From contig NZ_JWLW01000012.1 of the NCBI RefSeq assembly GCF_000808575.1, positions 434,001-498,000 of the forward strand: a stretch of 64,000 nt of DNA, written 5' to 3'. Of this stretch, positions 55,706-64,000 are shown piece by piece. The position numbers and the translations under genes were made by a program. The stretch's first letter is position 1. Each line of letters starts with the position of its first letter. Source of the DNA: Alteromonas marina (lineage in GTDB: Bacteria; Pseudomonadota; Gammaproteobacteria; Enterobacterales; Alteromonadaceae). The notes below the pieces were generated by a model that ran no database searches, was not told the DNA's origin, and saw only the letters and a program-made list of their open reading frames with translations.

Positions 55706-55724
55706 TTTTGAATTAGCGCTTTTT
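55698..55724 (+). terminator. Terminator after the small hypothetical gene
   Basis: AGCGCTA and TAGCGCT pair around a 9-nt loop and run into T5. The stop codon is inside the stem. Confidence 0.82.
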
Positions 55725-55766
55725 GTTTTCTGCTTCTCCTGTAGCTCCCAGCTAGCAAATTTCCCC

Positions 55767-56468
55767 CTAGGTTACTTTGTTAAAAGTTTCAAATTGATTG
55801 GGTAACGCGCCTGCTAGCTCCCCTGACAACTTAGTGTAATCTGCCAGCACCGAAGGAAGCTGTTTAACGAGCATGTTGATATTACTTTCAAGCTGAGCAG
55901 CTTGTTTGTCGTTTCTGTAAGACAAGGCTAATTCAATATTAGCAAGCGTTGAGAAAAGCTTTAAACATCGAGACAGACGAGCTTCTGCGGGTTCTTTTTC
56001 CTCAGGCTCTTTACTGTCACAGTCTTTCTTGTTCGCCTTACTTTTTTCTAGATGCTTCTCCCAATGGTTCCACGCATTTTGCCACACAGGTTCTAATTGC
56101 TTGTGCACGTGTAAAAGTCCATTTAGCCAGCTTTCGAGCTCTTTCGAAGGCCTCGTCGCTCCTCGCACCTCTATCGCAACGATTAATTCATTAGGCATGG
56201 GCGACTTTTCTTGACGCATAAAATCTAAATGCGCCCGCAGGCCATTCATTAATGTATCGGCAAGCTTATCTACATCTTTGTCTACAAGGTGGCTGTCACT
56301 AGACTGTATGAGCCACGGCATCCACTGTTCGGGCATGGGAATTTCTGGTGCGGAGGCAACGGCAAAGATCATTCCATCTACATAATAAGCATCCGGAAGC
56401 ACATTCTCGAAACTGGGAAGCGAAACAATACCGCTGATTGTGTTTATTGGAAACCCATCTTTCACCAT
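55767..56468 (-). CDS. UPF0149-like (YgfB/YecA family) protein
   Basis: A 233-residue cytoplasmic protein, entirely helical in appearance. Near residues 30-55, VDGMIFAVASAPEIPMPEQW followed by MPWLI resembles the UPF0149 core (a glycine-containing helix, then a PxxW segment). The middle has a very charged stretch (SKANKKDCDSKEPEEKEP, about 145-162). No C-terminal SEC-C zinc motif is present. The role is unknown. I chose the ATG at 56468 with AGGA upstream; an adjacent ATG at 56474 is possible. It has no close operon partner. Confidence 0.65.
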   Translation of the reverse strand: MVKDGFPINTISGIVSLPSFENVLPDAYYVDGMIFAVASAPEIPMPEQWMPWLIQSSDSHLVDKDVDKLADTLMNGLRAHLDFMRQEKSPMPNELIVAIEVRGATRPSKELESWLNGLLHVHKQLEPVWQNAWNHWEKHLEKSKANKKDCDSKEPEEKEPAEARLSRCLKLFSTLANIELALSYRNDKQAAQLESNINMLVKQLPSVLADYTKLSGELAGALPNQFETFNKVT

Positions 56469-56610
56469 TACCATCCTATTTTAATTTGCGTTCTCTTTTA
56501 TGAAACGGTAGTCTGCGCGGCCACTTTGTAGAGGGCATGTTTTGTAACCTTTTATCTACCCAAAATAATGGGGAATAAGGTAAAGAGTAAACAACAAACT
56601 TCTACACTGG

Positions 56611-56689
56611 GCACGCGACAATAGGTTTAAAACCAATCTGTTACTGTATTGGTTTAGCGGTACTGTTGCGTGCTCGCCTACCTATTGTC
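56611..56689 (+). promoter_or_regulatory. Interleaved inverted repeats upstream of the NRAMP-family gene
   Basis: Three complementary pairs lie within 79 bp, ending 32 bp before the gene: GCACGC (56611-56616) with GCGTGC (56668-56673); GACAATAGGT (56617-56626) with ACCTATTGTC (56680-56689); and AAACCAAT (56630-56637) with ATTGGTTT (56648-56655). The first two pairs interleave (order A-B-A'-B'), so they can form either alternative helices or a pseudoknot. An RNA switch or a regulator-binding region is possible. Confidence 0.55.
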
Positions 56690-56721
56690 ATGATAGCAAA
56701 ACTTAACTAAGAGTCGTTGCA

Positions 56722-57918
56722 ATGGCAAAAGATAAATCAGGATACATCATCGCGGCCGCCTTTATTGGCCCTGGAACAGTAACTACGGCAAGTCTGGCAG
56801 GAGCAAACTTTGGCTTTCACCTAGTATGGGCGCTCCTTTTCTCCATATTCGCAACCATAGTATTGCAAGACATGGCTGCGCGTTTAGGTGTGGCCAGCGG
56901 CCAAGGCCTAGCCAGTGCAATGAAAAACATGGCTTACAAGCCATGGCTAAAGAATCTTTTTATCGTGCTTATTGTCAGTGCTATCGGCATTGGCAACGCA
57001 GCCTATGAATCGGGCAACCTAACCGGCGCTGCAATCGGGCTAGACGCATTTATCAGTATAGGCATTGGCCCCTGGGCCAGTATTTTGGGCACGATCGCTA
57101 TAGTTTTACTCTGGTCGGGCAGCTACAAGTGGATAGAGACAGTACTGGTTTATCTCGTCTTTATTATGGCTGGCGTATTTCTTATCACGCTGTTGGTAGC
57201 CAAACCTGATATCGCCGCGATGTTTAGTCAGTTAATGTCTCCGCGGCTGGACGCTGACGCCATTACCACGGTGCTGGCGCTTATTGGTACCACCATCGTG
57301 CCTTATAACTTGTTTCTTCACGCGAGCCTAGTTGCAAAATCATCGAAAGGCCAAGATAAACAAGAAGCGGTCGTCGCGTGCCGAAACCAGTCTGCTAGAG
57401 CTATTAGTATGGGTGGGCTTATCACGCTTATCGTAATGGCAACAGCAATGATGGCGTTCTTCAATCAAGCTGCCACTATGGACGCTTCAAACATGGGCGA
57501 ACAGCTTAAACCGGTTTTAGGTGACAAAGCTCAGTGGTTCTTTGCACTAGGGTTATTCGCCGCAGGCTTAACCAGTGCTATCACTGCGCCGCTAGCAGCC
57601 GCTTATGCGGTAACAGGAGCTCTGGGGCTTTCTGACGATATGCAAAGCAAGAGCTTTAAAGCGGTATGGTTTATCATCATTGTAGTGGGTGTCAGCGTTG
57701 CAGCACTTGGCTTTAAGCCCCTACCCGCCATCTTGTTTGCTCAAGCGACTAATGCTCTTTTACTGCCAATTATTGCCATATTTCTATTGGTCGTTATGAA
57801 TAAAAGCACCGCACTGGGAGAGTTTAGAAACACATGGAAAAGTAACCTGGCAGGCTTTCTAGTAGTGGGTACTGTAATTGGTTTAGGTCTGTATAAACTA
57901 GTCGGTGTATTTAGCTAA
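56722..57918 (+). CDS. NRAMP-family transporter with non-canonical metal site
   Basis: A 398-residue, about 11-helix member of the NRAMP superfamily. Canonical NRAMP proteins bind manganese or iron through a DPGN motif in helix 1 and an MPH motif in helix 6. Here helix 1 reads FIGPGTVTTASLAGANFG (Gly16 in place of Asp, Thr19 in place of Asn) and helix 6 reads TTIVPYNLFLHAS (Val193-Pro194-Tyr195 in place of MPH). Both metal-ligand sites are therefore replaced. The overall fold (GNAAYESGNLTGA, TSAITAPLAAAYAVTG) is clear. The substrate could be magnesium or something else. It should not be called MntH without testing. It is monocistronic. Confidence 0.82.
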   Translation: MAKDKSGYIIAAAFIGPGTVTTASLAGANFGFHLVWALLFSIFATIVLQDMAARLGVASGQGLASAMKNMAYKPWLKNLFIVLIVSAIGIGNAAYESGNLTGAAIGLDAFISIGIGPWASILGTIAIVLLWSGSYKWIETVLVYLVFIMAGVFLITLLVAKPDIAAMFSQLMSPRLDADAITTVLALIGTTIVPYNLFLHASLVAKSSKGQDKQEAVVACRNQSARAISMGGLITLIVMATAMMAFFNQAATMDASNMGEQLKPVLGDKAQWFFALGLFAAGLTSAITAPLAAAYAVTGALGLSDDMQSKSFKAVWFIIIVVGVSVAALGFKPLPAILFAQATNALLLPIIAIFLLVVMNKSTALGEFRNTWKSNLAGFLVVGTVIGLGLYKLVGVFS

Positions 57919-57925
57919 CAGCCCC

Positions 57926-57966
57926 AAATTAGGGGGTCAGAGTCATGACTCTGCCCCCCTAAATTT
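57926..57966. terminator. 41-bp near-perfect palindrome between convergent genes
   Basis: AAATTAGGGGGTCAGAGTCA and TGACTCTGCCCCCCTAAATTT are complementary apart from one gap and one mismatch. It sits between the NRAMP-family gene and the convergent malY and directly abuts the malY stop. It may be a bidirectional terminator. The GGGGTCAGAGTCA half also resembles REP-like palindromes of marine gammaproteobacteria. Confidence 0.75.
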
Positions 57967-59142
57967 CTAGCTGGCAAGGCGTTGCAGAATATCTTGGAGC
58001 ATCGCTTTGCTGCAGCCAAAGTTAATTCTGAAATGATCGGCCTTGTGAAAATCGATGCCTGGTGACGGGCCTACGCCTTTCTCTTCGGCCCACTGCTGGA
58101 CGTTCTCTACACCTAGTCCACTGGCGTCTACCCACGCAAGGAAAGTCGCATCGGCTTTGAGCATTTTAAGCCCGTCAATACTGTTTACTGTGTTAAACAC
58201 CATATCTCTATTTTCACGCAAGTAGGTAAGTTGCTGCTGATGCCACTCGTCACATTGAGTAAATGCTGCTTCTGTAGCCGCCAAGCCCAATACAGTAACC
58301 CAAGGTACGATGCCCGCTGCGGCATTGGTAAATGCCTGATGCAGTTGGCGATTAGGGATGATGGCAAAAGACGTTCCCAAACCAGCAATATTAAATGTTT
58401 TACTGGCAGCCATTAGCGTAACGCTATTTTCAGCAAGGTTCGACTCGCGGCCCGCCGGTATGTGCTGCTTGCCTTCTTCTAGAATAAGGTCGCAGTGGAT
58501 TTCATCAGAACATAGCTTAACGTTGTTCGCGTTACAGATCTCAGCAATGCGATCTAACTCAGCTTTAGTAAGCACCGAACCTACCGGGTTCATTGGGTTA
58601 CAAAGAATAAACAGCTTACATTTAGGATCAGCCGCTTCTCTTTCTAATGCTTCAAAATCTAACGTATAGCGCGCACCTTCAACGCTTGAGATAGTTTCAG
58701 AACTCGTGCCGTCGTCATTTTGCACTACCGTGCCTATATCTACCCGTTCGAGACCATTTAGCTTTGGGGCAGCCAGTAGGGGCGGATAATTAGGTGTTTG
58801 AATAAGTACTTTATCACCGGGTTCACAATAGGCTTTACACGCTACGTTAAAAGCTGGCACAACGCCTGGTGTCCACACTAGCCACTCGGGTTGAATTTCC
58901 CAATTATGCTTATCTTTAAGCCATCTCACTACAGCCTGAATAGCGCCTTCGTGATGTGCAGGCAGTATGTAACCCATGTTGCCATGCTCAACCTGACCCG
59001 AAATGGCGTCTAGAATTGGCTGCGCGCAACGAAACTCAGTATCGGCAACCCACGCAGGAATGATGTCTTTCCCTTTGTACTTTTGCCATTTAAACGAAAA
59101 CGTGTCTTTTCTAGGAGGGGTATTATCGAATAAGGCGCTCAC
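57967..59142 (-). CDS. MalY/PatB-type cystathionine beta-lyase (aminotransferase fold)
   Basis: A 391-residue fold-type I PLP enzyme. MalY/PatB proteins split cystathionine or cysteine conjugates to a thiol, pyruvate and ammonia. Key segments are DIIPAWVADTEFRCAQPI, GNMGYILPAHH, LCNPMNPVGSV, CSDEIHCDLIL and the Schiff-base lysine in MAASKTFNIAGLG. The length equals E. coli MalY. The start is GTG, with AGGAT about 6 bp upstream. It might also act as an aminotransferase. It is the second C-S-bond PLP enzyme in the window but is not linked to the one at 41-43 kb. Confidence 0.88.
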   Translation of the reverse strand: MSALFDNTPPRKDTFSFKWQKYKGKDIIPAWVADTEFRCAQPILDAISGQVEHGNMGYILPAHHEGAIQAVVRWLKDKHNWEIQPEWLVWTPGVVPAFNVACKAYCEPGDKVLIQTPNYPPLLAAPKLNGLERVDIGTVVQNDDGTSSETISSVEGARYTLDFEALEREAADPKCKLFILCNPMNPVGSVLTKAELDRIAEICNANNVKLCSDEIHCDLILEEGKQHIPAGRESNLAENSVTLMAASKTFNIAGLGTSFAIIPNRQLHQAFTNAAAGIVPWVTVLGLAATEAAFTQCDEWHQQQLTYLRENRDMVFNTVNSIDGLKMLKADATFLAWVDASGLGVENVQQWAEEKGVGPSPGIDFHKADHFRINFGCSKAMLQDILQRLAS

Positions 59143-59404
59143 ATTACATCCTGTTGCATAAAAACTTATGTCAACAGTGTAGAATCTTAGCGCCTCATAA
59201 ACTAGAGGGTGAGACGAATTAACCCGAATTTGCTATATCGAAATGTGCTTTATTAGAGATAAATAAATAGTTCCAAAAGCAAAAAAGATGAGCATTGCCG
59301 AATACGTCAGTTTTACGGAAGCCGTCATTAAGTCCGGTATGGATTTACTGTTCACACAGAAACGTTTAGCGTGTAAGCAATAAAGTGTAAAAACATCGAT
59401 AGAC

Positions 59405-59782
59405 TTAGCTAGCCTTAGACACCACTTCTTTCGACTTTTGTACAAGCTCTTCCATGTTAAGTGGCTTAGCCAAAAACCCGGTGACTTGCAGTTTACGTGC
59501 TTCTATTACTAATTCTTTGCTAGGGTCGGCAGTAATGAGTAAAAATGGAACATTCAAGCCAGATGACTGACAGGTTTTTAGGAGACTAAGTCCGTCATAA
59601 TCTGGCATTATTTGATCACTAATAATCAAACTTATAGATTCAGAGCTTTGTTGCAGCAAAAAATCCCTTGCAAACTTACTACGCGTGAACGGATATACGG
59701 TAGCATCTAACCGCGTTTCCAACGCGTCGGTTATAAGATCAAGCGTGATAGGATCATCTTCAACTACTGCTACAGAAAACAC
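59405..59782 (-). CDS. Stand-alone receiver-domain protein (CheY-like)
   Basis: A 125-residue single receiver domain. The acidic pair is VAVVEDDPITLDL, the phosphoacceptor aspartate lies in LIISDQIMPDYDG, the conserved threonine is in FLLITADPS and the lysine is in GFLAKPLNM. No output domain is present, so it works by protein-protein contact or in a phosphorelay. No kinase adjoins it; ArcB, 47 kb away, is unlikely to be its partner. The 262-bp gap downstream (59143-59404) holds no convincing gene. Confidence 0.87.
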   Translation of the reverse strand: MFSVAVVEDDPITLDLITDALETRLDATVYPFTRSKFARDFLLQQSSESISLIISDQIMPDYDGLSLLKTCQSSGLNVPFLLITADPSKELVIEARKLQVTGFLAKPLNMEELVQKSKEVVSKAS

Positions 59783-60086
59783 TACCCTTCCCCTTTCATT
59801 AGGTCATTTGACGTAAATATTACAACGACTTAGCTGATGTGTTAAGGCGTTTGCCTATTGTACCAATCCGCATAGATAAGTGCTCGCTGGGTATTGAACT
59901 ATGCGGACTGCTTTTTTCAAGCATAGAATCTCTGAATGTATTTAACCACTAACCTTTGGTCGATATTTAAACTTTTTCTAACGTTTTAGTGATAACGCTA
60001 GAAAGCCGTTTTATTGATGGGAAGTGACGGTGTGTAAGTTGACACACGATTTGAAAAGTTACAGGCTAAACTCATCGGCAAAATGG
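59783..60086. other. Intergenic region with an orphan hairpin and T-tract
   Basis: Upstream of the receiver gene and beyond the typA terminator. It contains TCCGCATAG (59867-59875) and CTATGCGGA (59899-59907), followed on the plus strand by CTGCTTTTTT (to 59916), with no plus-strand gene before it. A possible -35 TTGACG lies at 59808-59813. A second, weaker inverted repeat (TTTCTA...TAGAAA) is near 59971-60003. A small plus-strand RNA is conceivable. Confidence 0.35.
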
Positions 60087-60114
60087 AAAAAAAATGCCAG
60101 CTGACGCTGGCATT
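60087..60114 (-). terminator. Terminator of typA
   Basis: AATGCCAGC, loop TGAC, GCTGGCATT, with T-tracts on both sides; on the minus strand T8 follows. Confidence 0.92.
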
Positions 60115-60143
60115 TTTAAAATCAATGTAAGTCTTAGAAGCTA

Positions 60144-61976
60144 TTAAGACTTAGGTGCACGTGATGCGCGCTTACGCTCGTTTTCAGTAAGAAGCTTCTT
60201 ACGAATACGGATAGACTCTGGCGTTACTTCTACTAGTTCATCATCATCGATAAACTCAAGCGCTTGCTCAAGAGACATTTTGATTGGTGGAACTAGAGTT
60301 TGCGCTTCGTCAGTACCAGAGGCACGTACGTTTGTAAGCTGCTTACCTTTAAGCGCGTTTACTGTTAGGTCGTTGTCACGGCTATGAATACCAATAACCA
60401 TACCTTCGTAAACTTCAACACCGTGACCGATAAATAGGCGGCCACGCTCTTGTAGGTTAAACAGGGCGTTAGTTAGTGCTTTACCATTTGCGTTGGCAAT
60501 AAGAACACCGTTTTTACGCTTACCAATGATACCGCCTTTGTACGGACCGTAGTGATCGAACGTGTGATACAGCAAACCAGAACCTGACGTCATCGTCATG
60601 AAGTCTGTTTGGAAACCAATTAGGCCACGGCTTGGAATGATAAAGTCAATACGTACACGACCTTTACCATCTGGAGACATGTCAGTCATTTCTGCTTTAC
60701 GCAGACCAAGCTGTTCCATAATAGAGCCTTGGTGTTGCTCTTCACAGTCAATAGTCAGCGTTTCGTAAGGTTCTTGTGTTTCGCCATCTACTTCTTTCAG
60801 AATTACTTCTGGACGAGATACAGCAAGCTCGTAACCTTCACGACGCATGTTTTCAATAAGAATGCCTAAGTGAAGTTCACCACGACCTGATACGCGGAAC
60901 TTATCAGGGTCTTGAGTTTCTTCAACGCGAAGCGCAACGTTGTGTACTAGTTCGTCGTTAAGACGCTCTAGAATGTTGCGAGACGTTACATACTTACCTT
61001 CTTTACCTGCAAACGGCGAGGTGTTTACCTGGAACGTCATGGTTACTGTAGGCTCGTCAACCGTAAGCGGAGGAAGTGCTTCTACAGTGTTGATGTCACA
61101 AATGGTGTCAGAGATCTTAAGTTCGCCAAGACCTGTGATTGCAATGATGTCGCCCGCGTGAGCAGATTCAACTTCGTGACGAGCAAGGCCAAGGTAGCCG
61201 TAAACTAGGCCAACTTTACCGTTGCGCTTTTTGCCATCAGCAGTAACAACCGTTACTTGTTGGTTTGGCTTAACAGAACCACGCTTAACACGACCTACGC
61301 CGATTACACCCACGTATGAGTTGTAGTCAAGCTGAGAGATCTGCATTTGGAATGCGCCGTCGATATCTGCATCAGGAGGAGAAACCTGATCAACGATAGT
61401 TTGGAACAATGCCGTCATATCGTCTTCTTTAGTATCTGCATCTAGTGATGCCCAACCGTTAAGTGCAGACGCATAAACAACTTGGAAATCTAGCTGTTCG
61501 TCAGTTGCACCTAGGTTGTCGAATAGGTCGAAAACTTGATCCATAACCCAGTCAGGACGCGCACCAGGCTTGTCGATTTTGTTGATTACAACAATTGGCT
61601 TAAGACCTTGAGCAAATGCCTTTTGCGTAACGAAACGGGTTTGTGGCATCGGGCCTTCTTGCGCATCTACAAGTAGAAGTACAGAGTCAGCCATCGACAT
61701 TACACGCTCTACTTCACCACCGAAGTCAGCGTGTCCTGGAGTGTCTACGATGTTGATACGGTAGTCGTTCCAGTTAATCGCTGTATTCTTAGCTAGGATG
61801 GTAATGCCACGTTCTTTCTCGATGTCGTTCGAGTCCATTACGCGCTCTTCTTGCTCGCCTCGAGATTCAAGGGTGCCAGACTGCTGTAACAGTTTGTCTA
61901 CCAGGGTGGTCTTACCGTGGTCAACGTGGGCGATGATTGCGATGTTACGCAATTTATTAATATCAGTGGTATTCAT
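60144..61976 (-). CDS. typA: Ribosome-associated translational GTPase TypA/BipA
   Basis: A 610-residue elongation-factor-like GTPase that binds ribosomes and helps 50S assembly and stress adaptation, especially at low temperature. The G domain shows [17 protein letters not shown] (G1), [13 protein letters not shown] (G2), [17 protein letters not shown] (G3) and [13 protein letters not shown] (G4). The TypA-specific C-terminal domain includes [19 protein letters not shown] and [20 protein letters not shown]. The length is standard. It is divergent from glnA, the usual neighbour in many gammaproteobacteria. Confidence 0.98.
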   Translation of the reverse strand: MNTTDINKLRNIAIIAHVDHGKTTLVDKLLQQSGTLESRGEQEERVMDSNDIEKERGITILAKNTAINWNDYRINIVDTPGHADFGGEVERVMSMADSVLLLVDAQEGPMPQTRFVTQKAFAQGLKPIVVINKIDKPGARPDWVMDQVFDLFDNLGATDEQLDFQVVYASALNGWASLDADTKEDDMTALFQTIVDQVSPPDADIDGAFQMQISQLDYNSYVGVIGVGRVKRGSVKPNQQVTVVTADGKKRNGKVGLVYGYLGLARHEVESAHAGDIIAITGLGELKISDTICDINTVEALPPLTVDEPTVTMTFQVNTSPFAGKEGKYVTSRNILERLNDELVHNVALRVEETQDPDKFRVSGRGELHLGILIENMRREGYELAVSRPEVILKEVDGETQEPYETLTIDCEEQHQGSIMEQLGLRKAEMTDMSPDGKGRVRIDFIIPSRGLIGFQTDFMTMTSGSGLLYHTFDHYGPYKGGIIGKRKNGVLIANANGKALTNALFNLQERGRLFIGHGVEVYEGMVIGIHSRDNDLTVNALKGKQLTNVRASGTDEAQTLVPPIKMSLEQALEFIDDDELVEVTPESIRIRKKLLTENERKRASRAPKS

Positions 61977-62250
61977 GCTTATATAGAGCCTGTGTAAATC
62001 AACGTCTACTTCAATTCAGTGGAAAGGAGTATGCGTTAGATTTGTTGCAAAAAAATGCAGATAGAAAAATTTGCGCGGATTGTACAGAAAAACCACGACG
62101 TTTGCGCATCTTTTTTTTGATGGAAACGAGTTTTATTGGTTTTCAAACACTTGTTCAATAAACAACCAGCCCCATTACACCTAATTGATCATATTTGGTG
62201 GCTATACGCTACAAAGTAATCTAGGCTGATTGACGTATAAATGAGCACAA

Positions 62251-62267
62251 TATGCCATATTGGTGCA
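62251..62267 (+). promoter_or_regulatory. NtrC-binding site 1 upstream of glnA
   Basis: TATGCCATATTGGTGCA matches the NtrC consensus TGCACCATATTGGTGCA at 14 of 17 positions, with a perfect right half. It is about 90 bp upstream of the -24/-12 promoter. An 11-bp perfect inverted repeat (62257-62267 with 62272-62282) joins it to site 2. Confidence 0.68.
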
Positions 62268-62271
62268 ACAC

Positions 62272-62288
62272 TGCACCAATATGATGCA
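62272..62288 (+). promoter_or_regulatory. NtrC-binding site 2 upstream of glnA
   Basis: TGCACCAATATGATGCA is a near-symmetric 17-mer matching the NtrC consensus with few differences. It starts 21 bp after the start of site 1, consistent with side-by-side binding on the same DNA face. Confidence 0.68.
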
Positions 62289-62350
62289 ATTTAATTCAAA
62301 CGGAAGTGATAGATGCCCGTCTATGCCACAGAAATCGGTATACATATAAA

Positions 62351-62366
62351 TGGCATGATAATCGCT
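62351..62366 (+). promoter_or_regulatory. glnA: Sigma-54 (-24/-12) promoter of glnA
   Basis: TGGCATGATAATCGCT has the invariant GG, ten bases, GC spacing and matches the RpoN consensus at 10 of 12 defined positions. It lies about 70 bp downstream of NtrC site 2 and predicts a leader of roughly 57 nt before the glnA ATG. The whole 457-bp gap 61977-62433 is the typA/glnA divergent control region. Confidence 0.78.
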
Positions 62367-62433
62367 TTCACTTTTGCCACTGTTGGAGTGAAGCTGATCA
62401 TTCCGCATTTTTACATTAAACCTGGAGGACACG

Positions 62434-63843
62434 ATGTCAGTAGAAAAGGCATTAGAGCTGATTAAAGAAAGTGAAGCGAAGTTTGTAGATTTACGTTTTA
62501 CCGATACAAAGGGTAAAGAACAACACGTATCTATTCCTGCGAGCGTTGTTGATGAAGAGTTTTTCGAAGAAGGTAAAATGTTCGACGGTTCTTCAATCGC
62601 TGGCTGGAAAGGCATCAACGAATCAGACATGGTTCTTCTTCCAGATGCTGACAGCTGCGTAGTTGACCCTTTCGCTGAAGAGACACAAGTAAATATCCGT
62701 TGTGACGTGGTTGAGCCTTCTACAATGGAAGGTTATGAGCGTGACCCACGTTCAGTTGCTCGTCGTGCAGAAGAATTCCTAAAATCAACTGGCATCGGTG
62801 ACACATGTTTCTTCGGCCCAGAGCCAGAGTTTTTCCTTTTTGATGACGTACGCTTCCACACTGACATGGCGGGTTCTTTTTACAAGATTGACTCTTCTGA
62901 AGCAAAGTGGAACTCTGGCGAAGAGTTTGAAGGCGGCAACATGGCACACCGCCCTGGCGTTAAAGGCGGTTACTTCCCAGTACCACCAGTGGACTCTGCG
63001 CACGATATCCGTGCAGCAATGTGTCTAGTTATGGAAGAAATGGGCCTTGTTATCGAAGCGCACCACCACGAAGTAGCAACTGCTGGCCAAAACGAAATTG
63101 CTTGCCAATTCAACACGCTAGTTAAGAAAGCTGACGAAATCCAAGTTTATAAGTATGTTGTTCACAACGTTGCACACGCATACGGCCAAACTGCTACCTT
63201 TATGCCTAAGCCTCTAGTTGGCGATAACGGTTCTGGTATGCACTGCCACCAGTCTATTTCTAAAGACGGCGTAAACATCTTCGCGGGTGACAAGTACGCA
63301 GGCCTTTCTGAAGAAGCACTTTACTACATCGGTGGTATTATCAAGCACGCGCGCGCAATCAACGCGTTTGCTAACGCTTCTACTAACTCATACAAGCGTC
63401 TAGTTCCTGGATTCGAAGCACCGGTAATGCTTGCATACTCTGCACGTAACCGTTCTGCGTCTATTCGTATTCCTCACGTAACTAGCGATAAAGCGCGTCG
63501 TATCGAAGTACGTTTCCCTGATCCAACAGCCAACCCATACCTAGCGTTCACCGCTATGCTTATGGCGGGTATCGACGGTATTAAGAACAAGATCCATCCT
63601 GGTGATTCAATGGATAAAGACTTGTACGACCTACCGCCAGAAGAAGCTGCTGAAATTCCAACAGTTGCAAGCTCGCTAGAAATGGCGCTTGAAGCTCTTG
63701 ATAACGACCGCGACTTCCTTAAAGCAGGTGGCGTTATGACTGACGACATGATTGATGCATACATCGACCTTAAGTCTGAAGAAGTAACCAAACTTAACAT
63801 GACTACTCACCCAGTTGAGTTCGACATGTACTACAGCGTGTAA
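62434..63843 (+). CDS. glnA: Glutamine synthetase type I
   Basis: A 469-residue enzyme that makes glutamine from glutamate, ammonia and ATP, as a dodecamer in the cytoplasm. Signatures are [18 protein letters not shown], the metal-binding [25 protein letters not shown] and [15 protein letters not shown] sequence ([13 protein letters not shown]). The adenylylation tyrosine is Tyr398 in [15 protein letters not shown], so GlnE-type control is expected (GSI-beta). CTGGAGGAC lies before the ATG. Transcription is probably driven by NtrC and sigma-54 (sites at 62251-62366). It works with GltBD at 14-20 kb. No glnL/glnG follows within the window. Confidence 0.98.
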   Translation: MSVEKALELIKESEAKFVDLRFTDTKGKEQHVSIPASVVDEEFFEEGKMFDGSSIAGWKGINESDMVLLPDADSCVVDPFAEETQVNIRCDVVEPSTMEGYERDPRSVARRAEEFLKSTGIGDTCFFGPEPEFFLFDDVRFHTDMAGSFYKIDSSEAKWNSGEEFEGGNMAHRPGVKGGYFPVPPVDSAHDIRAAMCLVMEEMGLVIEAHHHEVATAGQNEIACQFNTLVKKADEIQVYKYVVHNVAHAYGQTATFMPKPLVGDNGSGMHCHQSISKDGVNIFAGDKYAGLSEEALYYIGGIIKHARAINAFANASTNSYKRLVPGFEAPVMLAYSARNRSASIRIPHVTSDKARRIEVRFPDPTANPYLAFTAMLMAGIDGIKNKIHPGDSMDKDLYDLPPEEAAEIPTVASSLEMALEALDNDRDFLKAGGVMTDDMIDAYIDLKSEEVTKLNMTTHPVEFDMYYSV

Positions 63844-63869
63844 ATCCGCACTGTATAGCAATTTATACT

Positions 63870-63894
63870 AAAGCCCGCTCTGCGGGCTTTTTTT
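63870..63894 (+). terminator. Terminator of glnA
   Basis: AAAGCCCGC, loop TCT, GCGGGCTTT, then a T-tract, 27 bp after the stop. This implies glnA is not cotranscribed with ntrBC directly downstream. The last 106 bases of the window show no gene. Confidence 0.93.
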
Positions 63895-64000
63895 ATGCGT
63901 ACGATTTATCTACTATGTTTTTATAGCTATGCTAACGAACACTCTTTCATGCTGCATCAACTGCGCACAGGGCTTTGCCCGCTTGCATTTGCATACATCT

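Noticed and set aside
56611-56689. Known manganese riboswitch upstream of the NRAMP-family gene
   Set aside because: The conserved yybP-ykoY core was not recognised. It is kept only as an uncharacterised structured leader.
59233-59445. 70-codon frame with one hydrophobic segment after the receiver gene
   Set aside because: It starts inside the receiver coding region in another frame and has no ribosome-binding site. A shorter 31-codon version with a membrane helix is possible but unsupported.
62202-62630. 142-codon frame antisense to the glnA start
   Set aside because: It overlaps the NtrC/sigma-54 control region and the conserved glnA N-terminus. It is a shadow frame.

Overview
The window is chromosomal DNA of a marine gammaproteobacterium, most probably Alteromonas or a close Alteromonadaceae relative. 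This is inferred from the moderate GC content, the AcnD/PrpF branch of the methylcitrate cycle, an ArcB that aligns domain by domain with the enterobacterial protein, MinCDE, NhaD, ErpA, and an NtrC/sigma-54 type glnA promoter. No rRNA, tRNA, CRISPR array, transposase or phage gene was recognised. Most genes are core housekeeping genes, so the unusual material lies between genes and in a few divergent proteins.

Layout. 0-4.7 kb: end of the methylcitrate-cycle operon (prpC-acnD-prpF), with four long palindromic elements packed into the acnD-prpF gap. 4.8-13.6 kb: a REC-REC-GGDEF regulator, a sodium/solute symporter, a pair of PH-domain membrane proteins, ArcB and a peptidoglycan amidase. 14.2-20.2 kb: glutamate synthase (gltB-gltD). 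20.4-27.8 kb: small secreted or anchored proteins, a mtnN-cbiB-btuF cluster linking nucleoside recycling and cobalamin handling, a rhodanese, a GNAT enzyme with a cysteine-rich tail and an amine-oxidase-like flavoprotein. 27.8-30 kb: a three-gene operon of a membrane protein, an ECF-type sigma factor and a membrane protein whose N-terminus is encoded by 21-bp tandem repeats.

30-46 kb: tyrS divergent from mepM-anmK; nhaD; a FucP-like sugar symporter divergent from an outer-membrane porin; an old yellow enzyme; an SRPBCC protein; a long Cys/Met-type PLP enzyme divergent from a 2-hydroxyacid dehydrogenase; a GST; erpA; and PPK2. 46-52 kb: minCDE; a fagA-like/fumC pair behind a candidate Fur box; azurin; and a putative heavy-metal exporter. 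52-64 kb: a coiled-coil membrane protein, a CLC channel with hemJ, an NRAMP-family protein lacking the canonical metal-binding motif, a MalY-type C-S lyase, a stand-alone receiver, typA/bipA, and glnA with two NtrC sites and a -24/-12 promoter.

Themes. Nitrogen assimilation appears at both ends (gltBD, glnA). Iron and metal handling is spread through 45-58 kb (ErpA, FagA-like/FumC with Fur box, azurin, putative exporter, NRAMP-like protein). The strongest candidates for undescribed biology are the palindromic element family at 2951-3455, the sigma/membrane-protein operon with a repeat-encoded N-terminus, and the structured leader in front of the atypical NRAMP gene.
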